NCBI GenBank assembly: GCA_902463835.1
Contig: CABQGZ010000106.1
Location: forward strand, 1-8,997
DNA: 8,997 nucleotides
Origin: an uncultured Lachnospiraceae bacterium
GTDB lineage: Bacteria > Bacillota > Clostridia > Lachnospirales > Lachnospiraceae
Reading direction: 5' to 3'
In this document: in pieces, positions 1-6,315 of the stretch
How positions within the stretch are numbered: position 1 is the first letter of the stretch
Layout of the letters: the number at the start of each line of letters is the position of its first letter
Notes under the pieces: generated by a model
Told to the model about the DNA's origin: nothing
Databases searched by the model: none
Seen by the model: the letters and a program-made list of their open reading frames with translations, nothing else
Program-made: the position numbers and the translations under genes

Positions 1-7
1 AACTAAA

Positions 8-61
8 TATGCATAAATTATGCGCAAAAATATTGTGTATATGCATTGAATTATGCGTATA
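8..61. promoter_or_regulatory. Duplicated operator-like element upstream of and over the -35
   Basis: TATGCAT and AATTATGCG occur twice in the same order, at 8-24 (1 nt between them) and 40-57 (2 nt between them). Each copy is also dyad-symmetric. The first holds GCATAA-A-TTATGC (11-23), a perfect 6 bp inverted repeat. The second holds TATATGCAT (38-46) against ATGCGTATA (53-61), 8 of 9 positions complementary across a 6 bp centre. The centres lie about 32-33 bp apart, close to three helical turns, so two protein dimers could bind on the same face. The second copy covers the -35 box. This is the architecture of a repressor operator pair. The regulator (a DeoR-, RpiR-, LacI- or GntR-type protein are options) is not encoded in the window. 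Confidence 0.7.
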
Positions 62-74
62 GCCATGCTATAAT
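46..74 (+). promoter_or_regulatory. Sigma-A type promoter of the iol operon
   Basis: A -35 box TTGAAT (46-51) is followed by an exact 17 bp spacer and a perfect -10 box TATAAT (69-74), preceded by an extended -10 TG (66-67). Transcription should start near position 81, giving a leader of roughly 37 nt before the first ATG. It is the only strong promoter I can see in the window, so all seven genes are probably transcribed from it. An operator-like inverted repeat sits on the -35 and a second one on the -10, so a strong core promoter blocked by a repressor is the simplest reading; the repression is inference. Confidence 0.85.
58..72. promoter_or_regulatory. Perfect inverted repeat over the -10 box
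   Basis: TATAGC (58-63), CAT, then GCTATA (67-72) form a perfect 6 bp inverted repeat that overlaps most of the -10 hexamer. Its left arm shares bases 58-61 with the right arm of the operator copy at 38-61, so the two could not easily be filled at once. Part of the symmetry is forced by the TATAAT sequence itself, so it may be chance; a second regulator site is possible. Confidence 0.4.
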
Positions 75-103
75 GACATTACGAAAGGCAGAAAAATAAT
101 TTA

Positions 104-109
104 AGGAGG
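104..109 (+). promoter_or_regulatory. Ribosome binding site of the first gene
   Basis: AGGAGG lies 8 nt before the ATG at 118. It is a full anti-Shine-Dalgarno match in an A-rich leader with no evident secondary structure. It fixes the start of the dehydrogenase and predicts strong translation of this first gene. Confidence 0.9.
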
Positions 110-117
110 AAAAAAAC

Positions 118-1284
118 ATGACAGAGACGGTAAAGGCAGCGGTGCTGACCAGACCTGGCAATATCGAGCTTCAGACATTTTCGTACCCGGAATTGCCAAA
201 GGGCGGCGCCATAATTAGAACCGAGCTGTCCGGTATCTGCGGCACGGACAAACACACCTTTAAGGGGGAGGTGCGTCAGTATGAGGGGACGCCCCAGGAG
301 GTGACGACGCCCTTCCCCATCATCCAGGGCCATGAGAATGTGGGGATTATTGAGGAGATCACTGAGGAAGGCAGCCGCGCGCTGGAGTACGACGGGCAGA
401 AGCTTCAGGTGGGGGACCGTGTGGTGATGTGTCCCGACACCGTCTGTGGTGCGTGCTGGTTCTGTAAACATATTCCGGACTATCCCTGGTGTAACGATAT
501 CCGCTCCTATGGAAATTCCTTTTCCTGCGCCAATGCGCCGCATCTGTTTGGCGGATTTGCGGAATACATGGCGATTACGGACAAGGTGAAGCTATATAAG
601 GTGCCGGAGGGGATGGCGCCGGAGATGGCTGTATTTGCGGAGCTTTTTGATGTGACTTATTCCCTGGACAAAGCGAAGGAGCTGTACGCCTTCGACGGAG
701 AAGGCTTTGCCTTCGGGGATACGTTGGTGATCCAGGGGGCAGGCCCATTAGGCATCATGCATCTGATCAAGGCGCGCATGCTGGGGGCGGATCAGATTAT
801 CATGACGGATCCCTCCAGCTTCCGCCTTGCCATGGCAAAGCAGTTTGGCGCGGATCTCACTCTGTGTCTTGCGGATACTACGGAGGAGGAGCGGATCGAG
901 ATCATAAGGAGCAGAACCGGCGGCCGGGGGGCCGATGTGGTGGTGGAATGCGCGGGAGAACCTGAGGCGTTTCCGGAGGGCATTGAGATGGTGCGCAAGT
1001 CCGGCGTTTATCTGGTGGTAGGAAACTTTGTGGATGTGGGCCGAACGGTGGATCTAAAGCCCCACAAGCTCTGCGCAAAGAATATTCGGATCCTTGGCAT
1101 GTCCAACCATTCCCTCTCCGGCTATGGGCCATCCCTTCGCATGATGCAGCGCTATGGATCCATGTATCCCTTTGAGAAGCTGATTACCCACCGCTATGCA
1201 TTAAAGGATGCAAAGGAAGCGATCTTAAAGTCTATGGATTACAGCGCCAGCATGAAGGTAGTCCTGGATCCATGGAAGAGATAG
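118..1284 (+). CDS. Zinc-dependent medium-chain alcohol/polyol dehydrogenase, NAD type
   Basis: This is a 388-residue member of the zinc-containing alcohol/sorbitol/threonine dehydrogenase (MDR) superfamily, a cytoplasmic oxidoreductase. The N-terminal GroES-like domain has catalytic zinc ligand C41 (GICGTDKH), the G71-H72-E73 motif, and the structural zinc cysteines C110, C113, C116 and C125, with an additional C105. The Rossmann domain has GAGPLG at 207-212, and an acidic D231 at the end of the second strand favours NAD over NADP. It is the first gene of the operon, with a strong RBS, 15 bp before iolC. It has no fixed place in the Bacillus-type inositol pathway. Possible roles are oxidising another inositol isomer or polyol, acting on an inosose as proposed for the Zn-dependent IolM of Thermotoga, or reducing an aldehyde such as malonate semialdehyde to balance NADH. 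The family call is firm; the substrate is unknown. Confidence 0.88.
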   Translation: MTETVKAAVLTRPGNIELQTFSYPELPKGGAIIRTELSGICGTDKHTFKGEVRQYEGTPQEVTTPFPIIQGHENVGIIEEITEEGSRALEYDGQKLQVGDRVVMCPDTVCGACWFCKHIPDYPWCNDIRSYGNSFSCANAPHLFGGFAEYMAITDKVKLYKVPEGMAPEMAVFAELFDVTYSLDKAKELYAFDGEGFAFGDTLVIQGAGPLGIMHLIKARMLGADQIIMTDPSSFRLAMAKQFGADLTLCLADTTEEERIEIIRSRTGGRGADVVVECAGEPEAFPEGIEMVRKSGVYLVVGNFVDVGRTVDLKPHKLCAKNIRILGMSNHSLSGYGPSLRMMQRYGSMYPFEKLITHRYALKDAKEAILKSMDYSASMKVVLDPWKR

Positions 1285-1299
1285 GAGCCGTGGAGTGAT

Positions 1300-2340
1300 A
1301 TGAGATATATTGAGTTTGACGAGACAAGAGAGTTTGACCTGGTGCTGCTGGGGAGAGTGGCCATCGATTTTAATCCGGCATACAACAAAGAGGTGCAGGA
1401 GGATTTTAAGCCCTTGAAGGACGTGCATATGTTTGAAAAATTTGTGGGAGGTTCCCCGGCCAATATTGCGGTAGGTGTGCGCAGACATGGATTGAGGACC
1501 GGATTTATCGGAAAAGTCTCCGACGATGCCTTCGGGGAATTCGTCACGGAATACTTTGAGGCGGCAGGGATCGATACCTCCCAGATCACGAAATGCACCA
1601 ACGGGGAGAAGCTGGGACTGACCTTCACGGAGATGTTGTCTCCCACAGAGAGCAGTATTCTGATGTACCGGAACTGTATTGCGGATCTTCAATTGTCTGT
1701 GGAGGACATCAGCGAAGCATATATCCGAAATGCAAAAGCCATCCTGATCTCCGGCACGGCTCTGGCCCAGAGTCCATCCAGAGAAGCTGCCATGAAAGCG
1801 GTGATGCTGGCCAGAAAGAACGGAACGAAGATCATTTTTGATATCGACTACCGGGCCTACAATTGGAAGAATGAGGACGAGATATCCGTCTATTATTCCG
1901 CGGTGGCCAGGGAGGCGGATATCATCATGGGATCCCGGGAGGAATTCGATCTCACGGAGCGGCTGATACGGCCGGGCATGACGGATGCGGAGAGCGCGGC
2001 CTTCTGGCAGGGAGCTCACGCCAGGATCGTGGTGATCAAGCATGGAAAGCAGGGGTCCACCGCCTATACCTGTGACGGTCAGAACTATTCCGTCAAGCCC
2101 TTCCCGGTACAGGCCAGAAAAGGCTTTGGCGGCGGAGACGGTTACGCGGCAGGATTTTTGTACGGTCTGTTCCAGGGCTGGGAGATCATGGAATGTCTGG
2201 AATTCGGTTCCGCGGAGGCCTCCATGATGGTGCGCAGCAACAATTGTTCGGACGACCTTCCCGGGGAGGCCAAGGTGCGTGCGTTCATTGCCGAGGAAAA
2301 GGCAATCTACGGTGAGATGATCGCCCGGGGCAGTCTGTGA
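1300..2340 (+). CDS. iolC: 5-dehydro-2-deoxygluconokinase (IolC), PfkB family
   Basis: A ribokinase/PfkB-fold sugar kinase of 346 residues. It phosphorylates 2-deoxy-5-keto-D-gluconate with ATP, trapping it for aldolase cleavage. Visible features are the N-terminal substrate region with the PfkB signature 1 stretch starting GGSPANIAVG (50-59) and continuing to about residue 82, and the C-terminal signature KGFGGGDGYAAGF (274-286), whose D280 is the expected catalytic base. The second signature has Gly at 275 and 281, where many PfkB kinases have Thr/Ser/Ala. The length fits stand-alone IolC; there is no C-terminal aldolase-like DUF2090 fusion as seen in some Proteobacteria. The start follows the dehydrogenase stop by 15 bp. 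GGAG copies at 1284-1287 and 1292-1295 are both imperfectly spaced, so translation may be partly coupled to the gene before. The iol neighbours separate this call from fructokinase or KDG kinase. Confidence 0.95.
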   Translation: MRYIEFDETREFDLVLLGRVAIDFNPAYNKEVQEDFKPLKDVHMFEKFVGGSPANIAVGVRRHGLRTGFIGKVSDDAFGEFVTEYFEAAGIDTSQITKCTNGEKLGLTFTEMLSPTESSILMYRNCIADLQLSVEDISEAYIRNAKAILISGTALAQSPSREAAMKAVMLARKNGTKIIFDIDYRAYNWKNEDEISVYYSAVAREADIIMGSREEFDLTERLIRPGMTDAESAAFWQGAHARIVVIKHGKQGSTAYTCDGQNYSVKPFPVQARKGFGGGDGYAAGFLYGLFQGWEIMECLEFGSAEASMMVRSNNCSDDLPGEAKVRAFIAEEKAIYGEMIARGSL

Positions 2341-2370
2341 ACAGGCTTGCGATGAAGAAAGGAGAAGCTT

Positions 2371-4302
2371 ATGGAAAAAACAATCAAAATGACAGTGGCC
2401 CAGGCCATTGTAAAGTTTCTTGACAATCAGTATGTATCTATGGACGGCGTGGAGACGAAGCTTGTGGAAGGATTTTTTACCATATTTGGGCACGGCATTG
2501 CAGTGGGGCTGGGGGAAGCGCTGGATACGGACCCGGGGAGTCTTAAGGTGTTCCAGGGCAGAAATGAGCAGGGTATGTGTCATGCGGCGATCGCCTTTGC
2601 CAAGCAGCACAACCGGAAGAAGATCATAGCCTGCGCCTCCTCCATTGGGCCGGGAGCGGCCAATATGGTTACCGCCTGTGCCACGGCAACGGTCAATAAC
2701 CTTCCGTTGCTTGTATTCCCGGCGGATACCTTTGCCTCCAGACAGCCAGATCCGGTGCTGCAGCAGCTGGAGAGAAGCGACAGCCTGGCTGTCACAACAA
2801 ACGATGCTTTTCGTCCGGTGTGCAGATACTGGGATCGGATCACAAGACCGGAGATGGTCATGACGGCGTTGATCAACGCGATGCGGGTGCTGACGGATCC
2901 GGCGGAGACAGGCGCCTGCTGTATTGCCCTTTGTCAGGATGTGGAAGGGGAATCCTTCGAATATCCGAAATATTTTTTTGAGAAGCGGGTGCACCGTATC
3001 ACAAGGGTAGCCGCGACGGAGGAAGAACTGGAGGATGTTGCAGCTGTCATCGGGAAAGCCCAAAAGCCTCTGGTCATTGTGGGCGGCGGCGTAAAATATT
3101 CCCAGGCGGGCGAGACGGTGGAGCGGTTCTGTGAAACCTTTGGAATTCCCTTTGGGGAGACCCAGGCGGGAAAGAGCGCATGCATATCCAGCCATCCCAT
3201 GTGCCTTGGCGGGATTGGCGTCACCGGAACCTACGCGGCCAACGTGATCGCAAGGGACGCGGATGTGGTCATTGCCATCGGAAGCAGGCTGTCCGATTTT
3301 TCCACCGGATCCAAGCGGCTTTTTAGAAATGAGAAGGTGCGGTTTGTGACCATCAACAACAGCAGATTTCACGCCTACAAGCTGGACGCGGTAAAGGCGG
3401 TGGGGGATGCGAAAGCAACCCTGGAGGAGCTGACGAAGCTGCTGGAGCGCAGGGGATACCGATCCGGGTACCAGCGGGAGATCGGGGAAGCCAAAGCGGT
3501 CTGGAACCGGGAGATGGAGCGGCTGTCAGTACTTAGATACTACGAGGATGGCTTTGAACCCAATATCAAAGCCCGGGATATGCGTTCCATCCCGGAGTTC
3601 GTAGCGCTGACAGGAGGGGAGATCACTCAGACCGCCGCCATTGCCGCGGTGCGCGCCAATATTGACCGGGACGCGGTTATCATTACAGCCGGAGGCTCCC
3701 TGCCCAGCTGTCTTCAGCGGATGTGGACCACGGACCGGCGGGGAGGCTACCATGCGGAATACGGCTACTCCTGCATGGGCTATGAGGTTGCCGCCGCGCT
3801 GGGTGTGAAGCTGGCGGAGCCTGACAGCGAGGTGTACGCCTTTGTGGGGGACGGAAGCTTTCAGATGCTTCACAGCGAGATCATGACCATTATGCAGGAG
3901 CAACAGAAGGTCCATATCCTTGTGTTTGACAACTGTGGATTCGGCTGTATCAACAACCTGGAGATGAACCATGGGATCGGAAGTCTGGCTACGGAGTTCC
4001 GTTTTACAGGGGGACGAAAGCCGGACGGGGACTTGATTCCGGTGGATTATGCCAAGGTGGCGGAGGGGTATGGTCTTAAATCCTATACCTGCTGCACCAT
4101 TGAGGAGCTGGTGAGCGCACTTGAGGATGCCAGGCGGCAGAAAACAGCGTGTCTTTTTGACTTGAAGGTGATTCCTAAGACCATGACGGACGGATACGAG
4201 ACCTGGTGGGACGTGGGGATTGCAACGACATCCCGGAAGGAAGGCGTAAATGCGGCCTGTCGAGAGGTGCTGGAGGGCAGACGCCAGGCGAGAAAATATT
4301 AG
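2371..4302 (+). CDS. iolD: 3D-(3,5/4)-trihydroxycyclohexane-1,2-dione hydrolase (IolD), ThDP-dependent
   Basis: A 643-residue thiamine-diphosphate enzyme of the acetolactate synthase fold that hydrolytically opens the cyclic dione to 5-deoxy-D-glucuronate. Three domains are recognisable: a PYR domain (about 8-190) with the activating glutamate in RNEQGM (E66), a central domain (about 210-365) with VGGGVKYS at 237-244, and a PP domain (about 425-600). The PP domain carries the Mg-ThDP motif, GDGSF at 493-497 with N521 about 25 residues on. The length matches the family (about 640). AAAGGAG at 2358-2364 sits 6 nt before the ATG, 30 bp after iolC. The neighbouring iol genes and the whole-length resemblance to IolD, rather than to acetolactate synthase or glyoxylate carboligase, make the assignment secure. 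Confidence 0.97.
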   Translation: MEKTIKMTVAQAIVKFLDNQYVSMDGVETKLVEGFFTIFGHGIAVGLGEALDTDPGSLKVFQGRNEQGMCHAAIAFAKQHNRKKIIACASSIGPGAANMVTACATATVNNLPLLVFPADTFASRQPDPVLQQLERSDSLAVTTNDAFRPVCRYWDRITRPEMVMTALINAMRVLTDPAETGACCIALCQDVEGESFEYPKYFFEKRVHRITRVAATEEELEDVAAVIGKAQKPLVIVGGGVKYSQAGETVERFCETFGIPFGETQAGKSACISSHPMCLGGIGVTGTYAANVIARDADVVIAIGSRLSDFSTGSKRLFRNEKVRFVTINNSRFHAYKLDAVKAVGDAKATLEELTKLLERRGYRSGYQREIGEAKAVWNREMERLSVLRYYEDGFEPNIKARDMRSIPEFVALTGGEITQTAAIAAVRANIDRDAVIITAGGSLPSCLQRMWTTDRRGGYHAEYGYSCMGYEVAAALGVKLAEPDSEVYAFVGDGSFQMLHSEIMTIMQEQQKVHILVFDNCGFGCINNLEMNHGIGSLATEFRFTGGRKPDGDLIPVDYAKVAEGYGLKSYTCCTIEELVSALEDARRQKTACLFDLKVIPKTMTDGYETWWDVGIATTSRKEGVNAACREVLEGRRQARKY

Positions 4303-4314
4303 AGGAGGTCTTCT

Positions 4315-5178
4315 ATGGAAAACGTATTTGGATATCCTACCTTCGACGAGAGCGGGGAGAAAATACTGACGACCTATTCCAATGAATATCAGGATATGAG
4401 GATGGATATCCGGGTGTATCGGATGAAGGCCGGAGAAAAGAGAGTATTTGTGAAAGCGGGAGAGGAGACTGCGGTGCTTCTCCTGAAAGGAAATGTGGAG
4501 CTGTGGGCGGAGGCGGTTGACACAGCAGATGAGCTTGTGGAACTGTCCCCGGATGTGGATCGTGCGGCGGATGGAGACGGGGCGGGAAAAAGGTACCGTG
4601 TGCAGGCGGAAAGAAAAGATGTTTTCACGGCCGGCCCTTACTGCATCCATGCCTGCGGCGGCAGCAGGATAGAGGTGAAGGCTCTATCAGAAGCGGAGAT
4701 ACTTGTCCAGAGCACAGAAAACAACCGTGTATTTGAACCGAAAATCTATGAGCCAAAGGATGTGTCTCTGGTCCGATCCGGAGAGGGGAAATTTGGAGAT
4801 ACGGCGAAGCGGTGGGTCAGCACGATATTTGACGCGAAGACGGCGCCTTATTCTAACATGGTGCTGGGGGAGATCCTGGGAGATCGTGGGAACTGGTCCA
4901 GCTATCTGCCTCACAGTCATCCCCAGCCGGAGGTCTATTATTTTCTCTTTGACCGGCCGGAGGGCTTCGGCGCCAGCTTTGTGGGAGATCAGGTCTTTCG
5001 GAGCACGGATGGGAGCTTTGCCGCCATTTCAGGCGGACTGACCCATCCTCAGGCGACAGCTCCGGGATTTGTGATGTATACCTGTTGGATGATCCGTCAT
5101 CTGGAAGGAAAACGGTGGCTGCAGACGGATCGAAACGAAGATGCGCGATATCTGTGGATGCACGAGGCGAAGTTTTGA
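4315..5178 (+). CDS. iolB: 5-deoxy-glucuronate isomerase (IolB), divergent cupin
   Basis: A KduI/IolB-family double-cupin protein of 287 residues, expected to isomerise 5-deoxy-D-glucuronate to 2-deoxy-5-keto-D-gluconate. The C-terminal cupin shows likely metal ligands H200, H202 and E206 (PHSHPQPEVYY) and H244 (GGLTHPQ), after the family stretch GNWSSY (192-197). Two things are unusual. The loop between H202 and E206 is only three residues, whereas in the Bacillus subtilis protein as I recall it the loop is about ten residues longer; the short form is closer to the classic cupin and KduI pattern. There is also an acidic, low-complexity insertion at about 70-93 in the N-terminal half. The RBS AGGAGG (4303-4308) begins right after the iolD stop, 6 nt from the ATG. 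The operon position supports IolB function; a KduI-like activity on another uronate is the alternative. Confidence 0.9.
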   Translation: MENVFGYPTFDESGEKILTTYSNEYQDMRMDIRVYRMKAGEKRVFVKAGEETAVLLLKGNVELWAEAVDTADELVELSPDVDRAADGDGAGKRYRVQAERKDVFTAGPYCIHACGGSRIEVKALSEAEILVQSTENNRVFEPKIYEPKDVSLVRSGEGKFGDTAKRWVSTIFDAKTAPYSNMVLGEILGDRGNWSSYLPHSHPQPEVYYFLFDRPEGFGASFVGDQVFRSTDGSFAAISGGLTHPQATAPGFVMYTCWMIRHLEGKRWLQTDRNEDARYLWMHEAKF

Positions 5179-5297
5179 AGAATTGAAGATAAGAATCTAA
5201 GTTAAAGAATTCTGAAGAGTTGCAGATAATCTGAGGGAAAAGAAGGCAGCAGAAGTGAAAGGTAAGTCTCAGAAAATAAGAAGGAGGCAAGAGGAGA
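5179..5297 (+). other. Purine-rich spacer between iolB and iolE
   Basis: This 119 bp stretch is strongly purine-rich and very poor in C on the coding strand, with repeated GAAGA-type words (TTGAAGA occurs twice at its start, from 5175 and 5183). It contains a small palindrome, CAGAT-A-ATCTG (5223-5233), and a weak pairing of TCTGAG (5230-5235) with CTCAGA (5268-5273). I see no ORF with an RBS, no T-tract terminator and no convincing promoter. It ends with the iolE ribosome binding site AGGAGG (5282-5287), 10 nt before the ATG; a second GAGGAG (5291-5296) is too close to the ATG to serve. Confidence 0.5.
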
Positions 5298-6200
5298 ATG
5301 ACATTAGATAAAAAGAAGGTAAAGCTTGGGATCGCACCCATAGCCTGGACAAACGACGATCTGCCGGATCTGGGGAAGGAGAATACCTTTGAACAGTGTG
5401 TCAGCGAGATGGCACTGGCCGGATTTACCGGATCTGAGATCGGGAATAAATATCCGAGGGATACAGAAGCATTGAAGAAGGCGCTGGAGCTTCGGGGAAT
5501 GGAGATCTGCAATGCATGGTTTTCTACATTTCTGATCTCAAGGCCTTTTGGGGAGACAGAGCGGGCATTCCGGGAACATGTATCGTTCCTCCACGAACTG
5601 GGGGCAAAGATCGTAGGGGTATCCGAGCAGAGTTACAGTATCCAGGGAATGGAAGATACACCGGTATTCGAGAAGAAATATGTGATGAACCAGGAAGAGT
5701 GGAAGCTTTTGTCGGATGGATTGAACCGGCTTGGAAAAATAGCTCTGGAGGAGTACGACATCGCGTTGACCTTCCATCACCATATGGGAACTGTGGTGCA
5801 GAACGCCGATGAGGTGGCGCGCCTGATGGCGGAGACGGATCCGGCGTATGTGAGTCTTTTATATGACACGGGACATTTTGCGTACTGCGGTGTGGATCCG
5901 CTGGAGATGGTGAAAACCCATGGAAAACGGATCAAACATGTGCACTTAAAGGATATCCGAAGTGAGGTGGTGGATCAGGTAAGGGCGGAGCACTTGAGCT
6001 TCCTTGCGGGAGTGCGCCTTGGAACCTTCACGGTGCCAGGGGACGGCTGTATCGCTTTTGATGAGATTTTTGAAGAATTGTTATCCATTGGATATGAGGG
6101 CTATATGCTGGTGGAGGCGGAGCAGGATCCCGCCAAGGCGAATCCATTGGAATATGCATTGAAGGCGCGTGCTTTTATCCGGGAAAAGACGGGACTGTAA
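5298..6200 (+). CDS. iolE: Inosose dehydratase (IolE), xylose isomerase-like TIM barrel
   Basis: A 300-residue protein (the family is about 297) that removes water from scyllo-inosose to form 3D-(3,5/4)-trihydroxycyclohexane-1,2-dione using a divalent metal. The opening strand motif LGIAPIAWTNDDLPDLG (10-26) is characteristic of IolE. Candidate metal and catalytic residues lie at barrel strand ends: FHHHMGT (159-165), LYDTGHF (188-194, with D190 and H193), KHVHLKD (213-219, with H216) and LVEAEQDP (271-278, with E273). It also has the VPGDGCIAFDEIF segment (246-258) common to sugar phosphate isomerase/epimerase-fold enzymes. It is the only gene with a long spacer on each side (119 and 115 bp). 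No signal peptide or membrane segment is seen, so it acts in the cytoplasm. Confidence 0.95.
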   Translation: MTLDKKKVKLGIAPIAWTNDDLPDLGKENTFEQCVSEMALAGFTGSEIGNKYPRDTEALKKALELRGMEICNAWFSTFLISRPFGETERAFREHVSFLHELGAKIVGVSEQSYSIQGMEDTPVFEKKYVMNQEEWKLLSDGLNRLGKIALEEYDIALTFHHHMGTVVQNADEVARLMAETDPAYVSLLYDTGHFAYCGVDPLEMVKTHGKRIKHVHLKDIRSEVVDQVRAEHLSFLAGVRLGTFTVPGDGCIAFDEIFEELLSIGYEGYMLVEAEQDPAKANPLEYALKARAFIREKTGL

Positions 6201-6203
6201 CCC

Positions 6204-6290
6204 GCGGCAGTAAAAATCGAACGGACGGGAAGAAGAACGGTCAATGACAATAAGCGGCAGTAAAAATAGAACAGACGGGAAGGAAAATGT
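6204..6290 (+). repeat. Two-copy tandem repeat, 50 bp period, in the iolE-iolG gap
   Basis: Bases 6204-6240 and 6254-6290 match at 31 of 37 positions with no gaps. Both begin GCGGCAGTAAAAAT and share GACGGGAAG further on. The 13 bp linking the copies is poorly conserved. The repeat fills most of the 115 bp gap (6201-6315) and ends before the iolG RBS. I see no terminator hairpin in it. The copy number and the A/G-rich transcript suggest a local duplication or a repeated site for an RNA-binding protein. A 17-codon reading frame from the ATG at 6244 has no RBS and is not called. Confidence 0.85.
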
Positions 6291-6315
6291 CCGATAGAAG
6301 ACAGGAGGAGACAAA

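Noticed and set aside
1225..3372. 715-codon open frame on the minus strand opposite iolC and iolD
   Set aside because: It lies antisense to two well-supported genes, its translation is rich in His, Arg, Cys and Gly with no recognisable domain, and it follows from the codon bias of the + strand genes.
3526..4650. 374-codon minus-strand frame across the iolD-iolB junction
   Set aside because: It overlaps two clear genes and shows no domain or coherent RBS context.
5175..5211. Possible internal promoter before iolE (TTGAAG words as -35)
   Set aside because: No -10 box with acceptable match or spacing follows either TTGAAG, so I do not call it.
5230..5273. Hairpin TCTGAG/CTCAGA in the iolB-iolE spacer as a terminator or riboswitch
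   Set aside because: It is only 6 bp with a loop of over 30 nt and has no T-tract; this is within chance expectation.
6244..6297. 17-codon frame MTISGSKNRTDGKENVR inside the tandem repeat
   Set aside because: It has no ribosome binding site, and the first repeat copy has no matching start codon.
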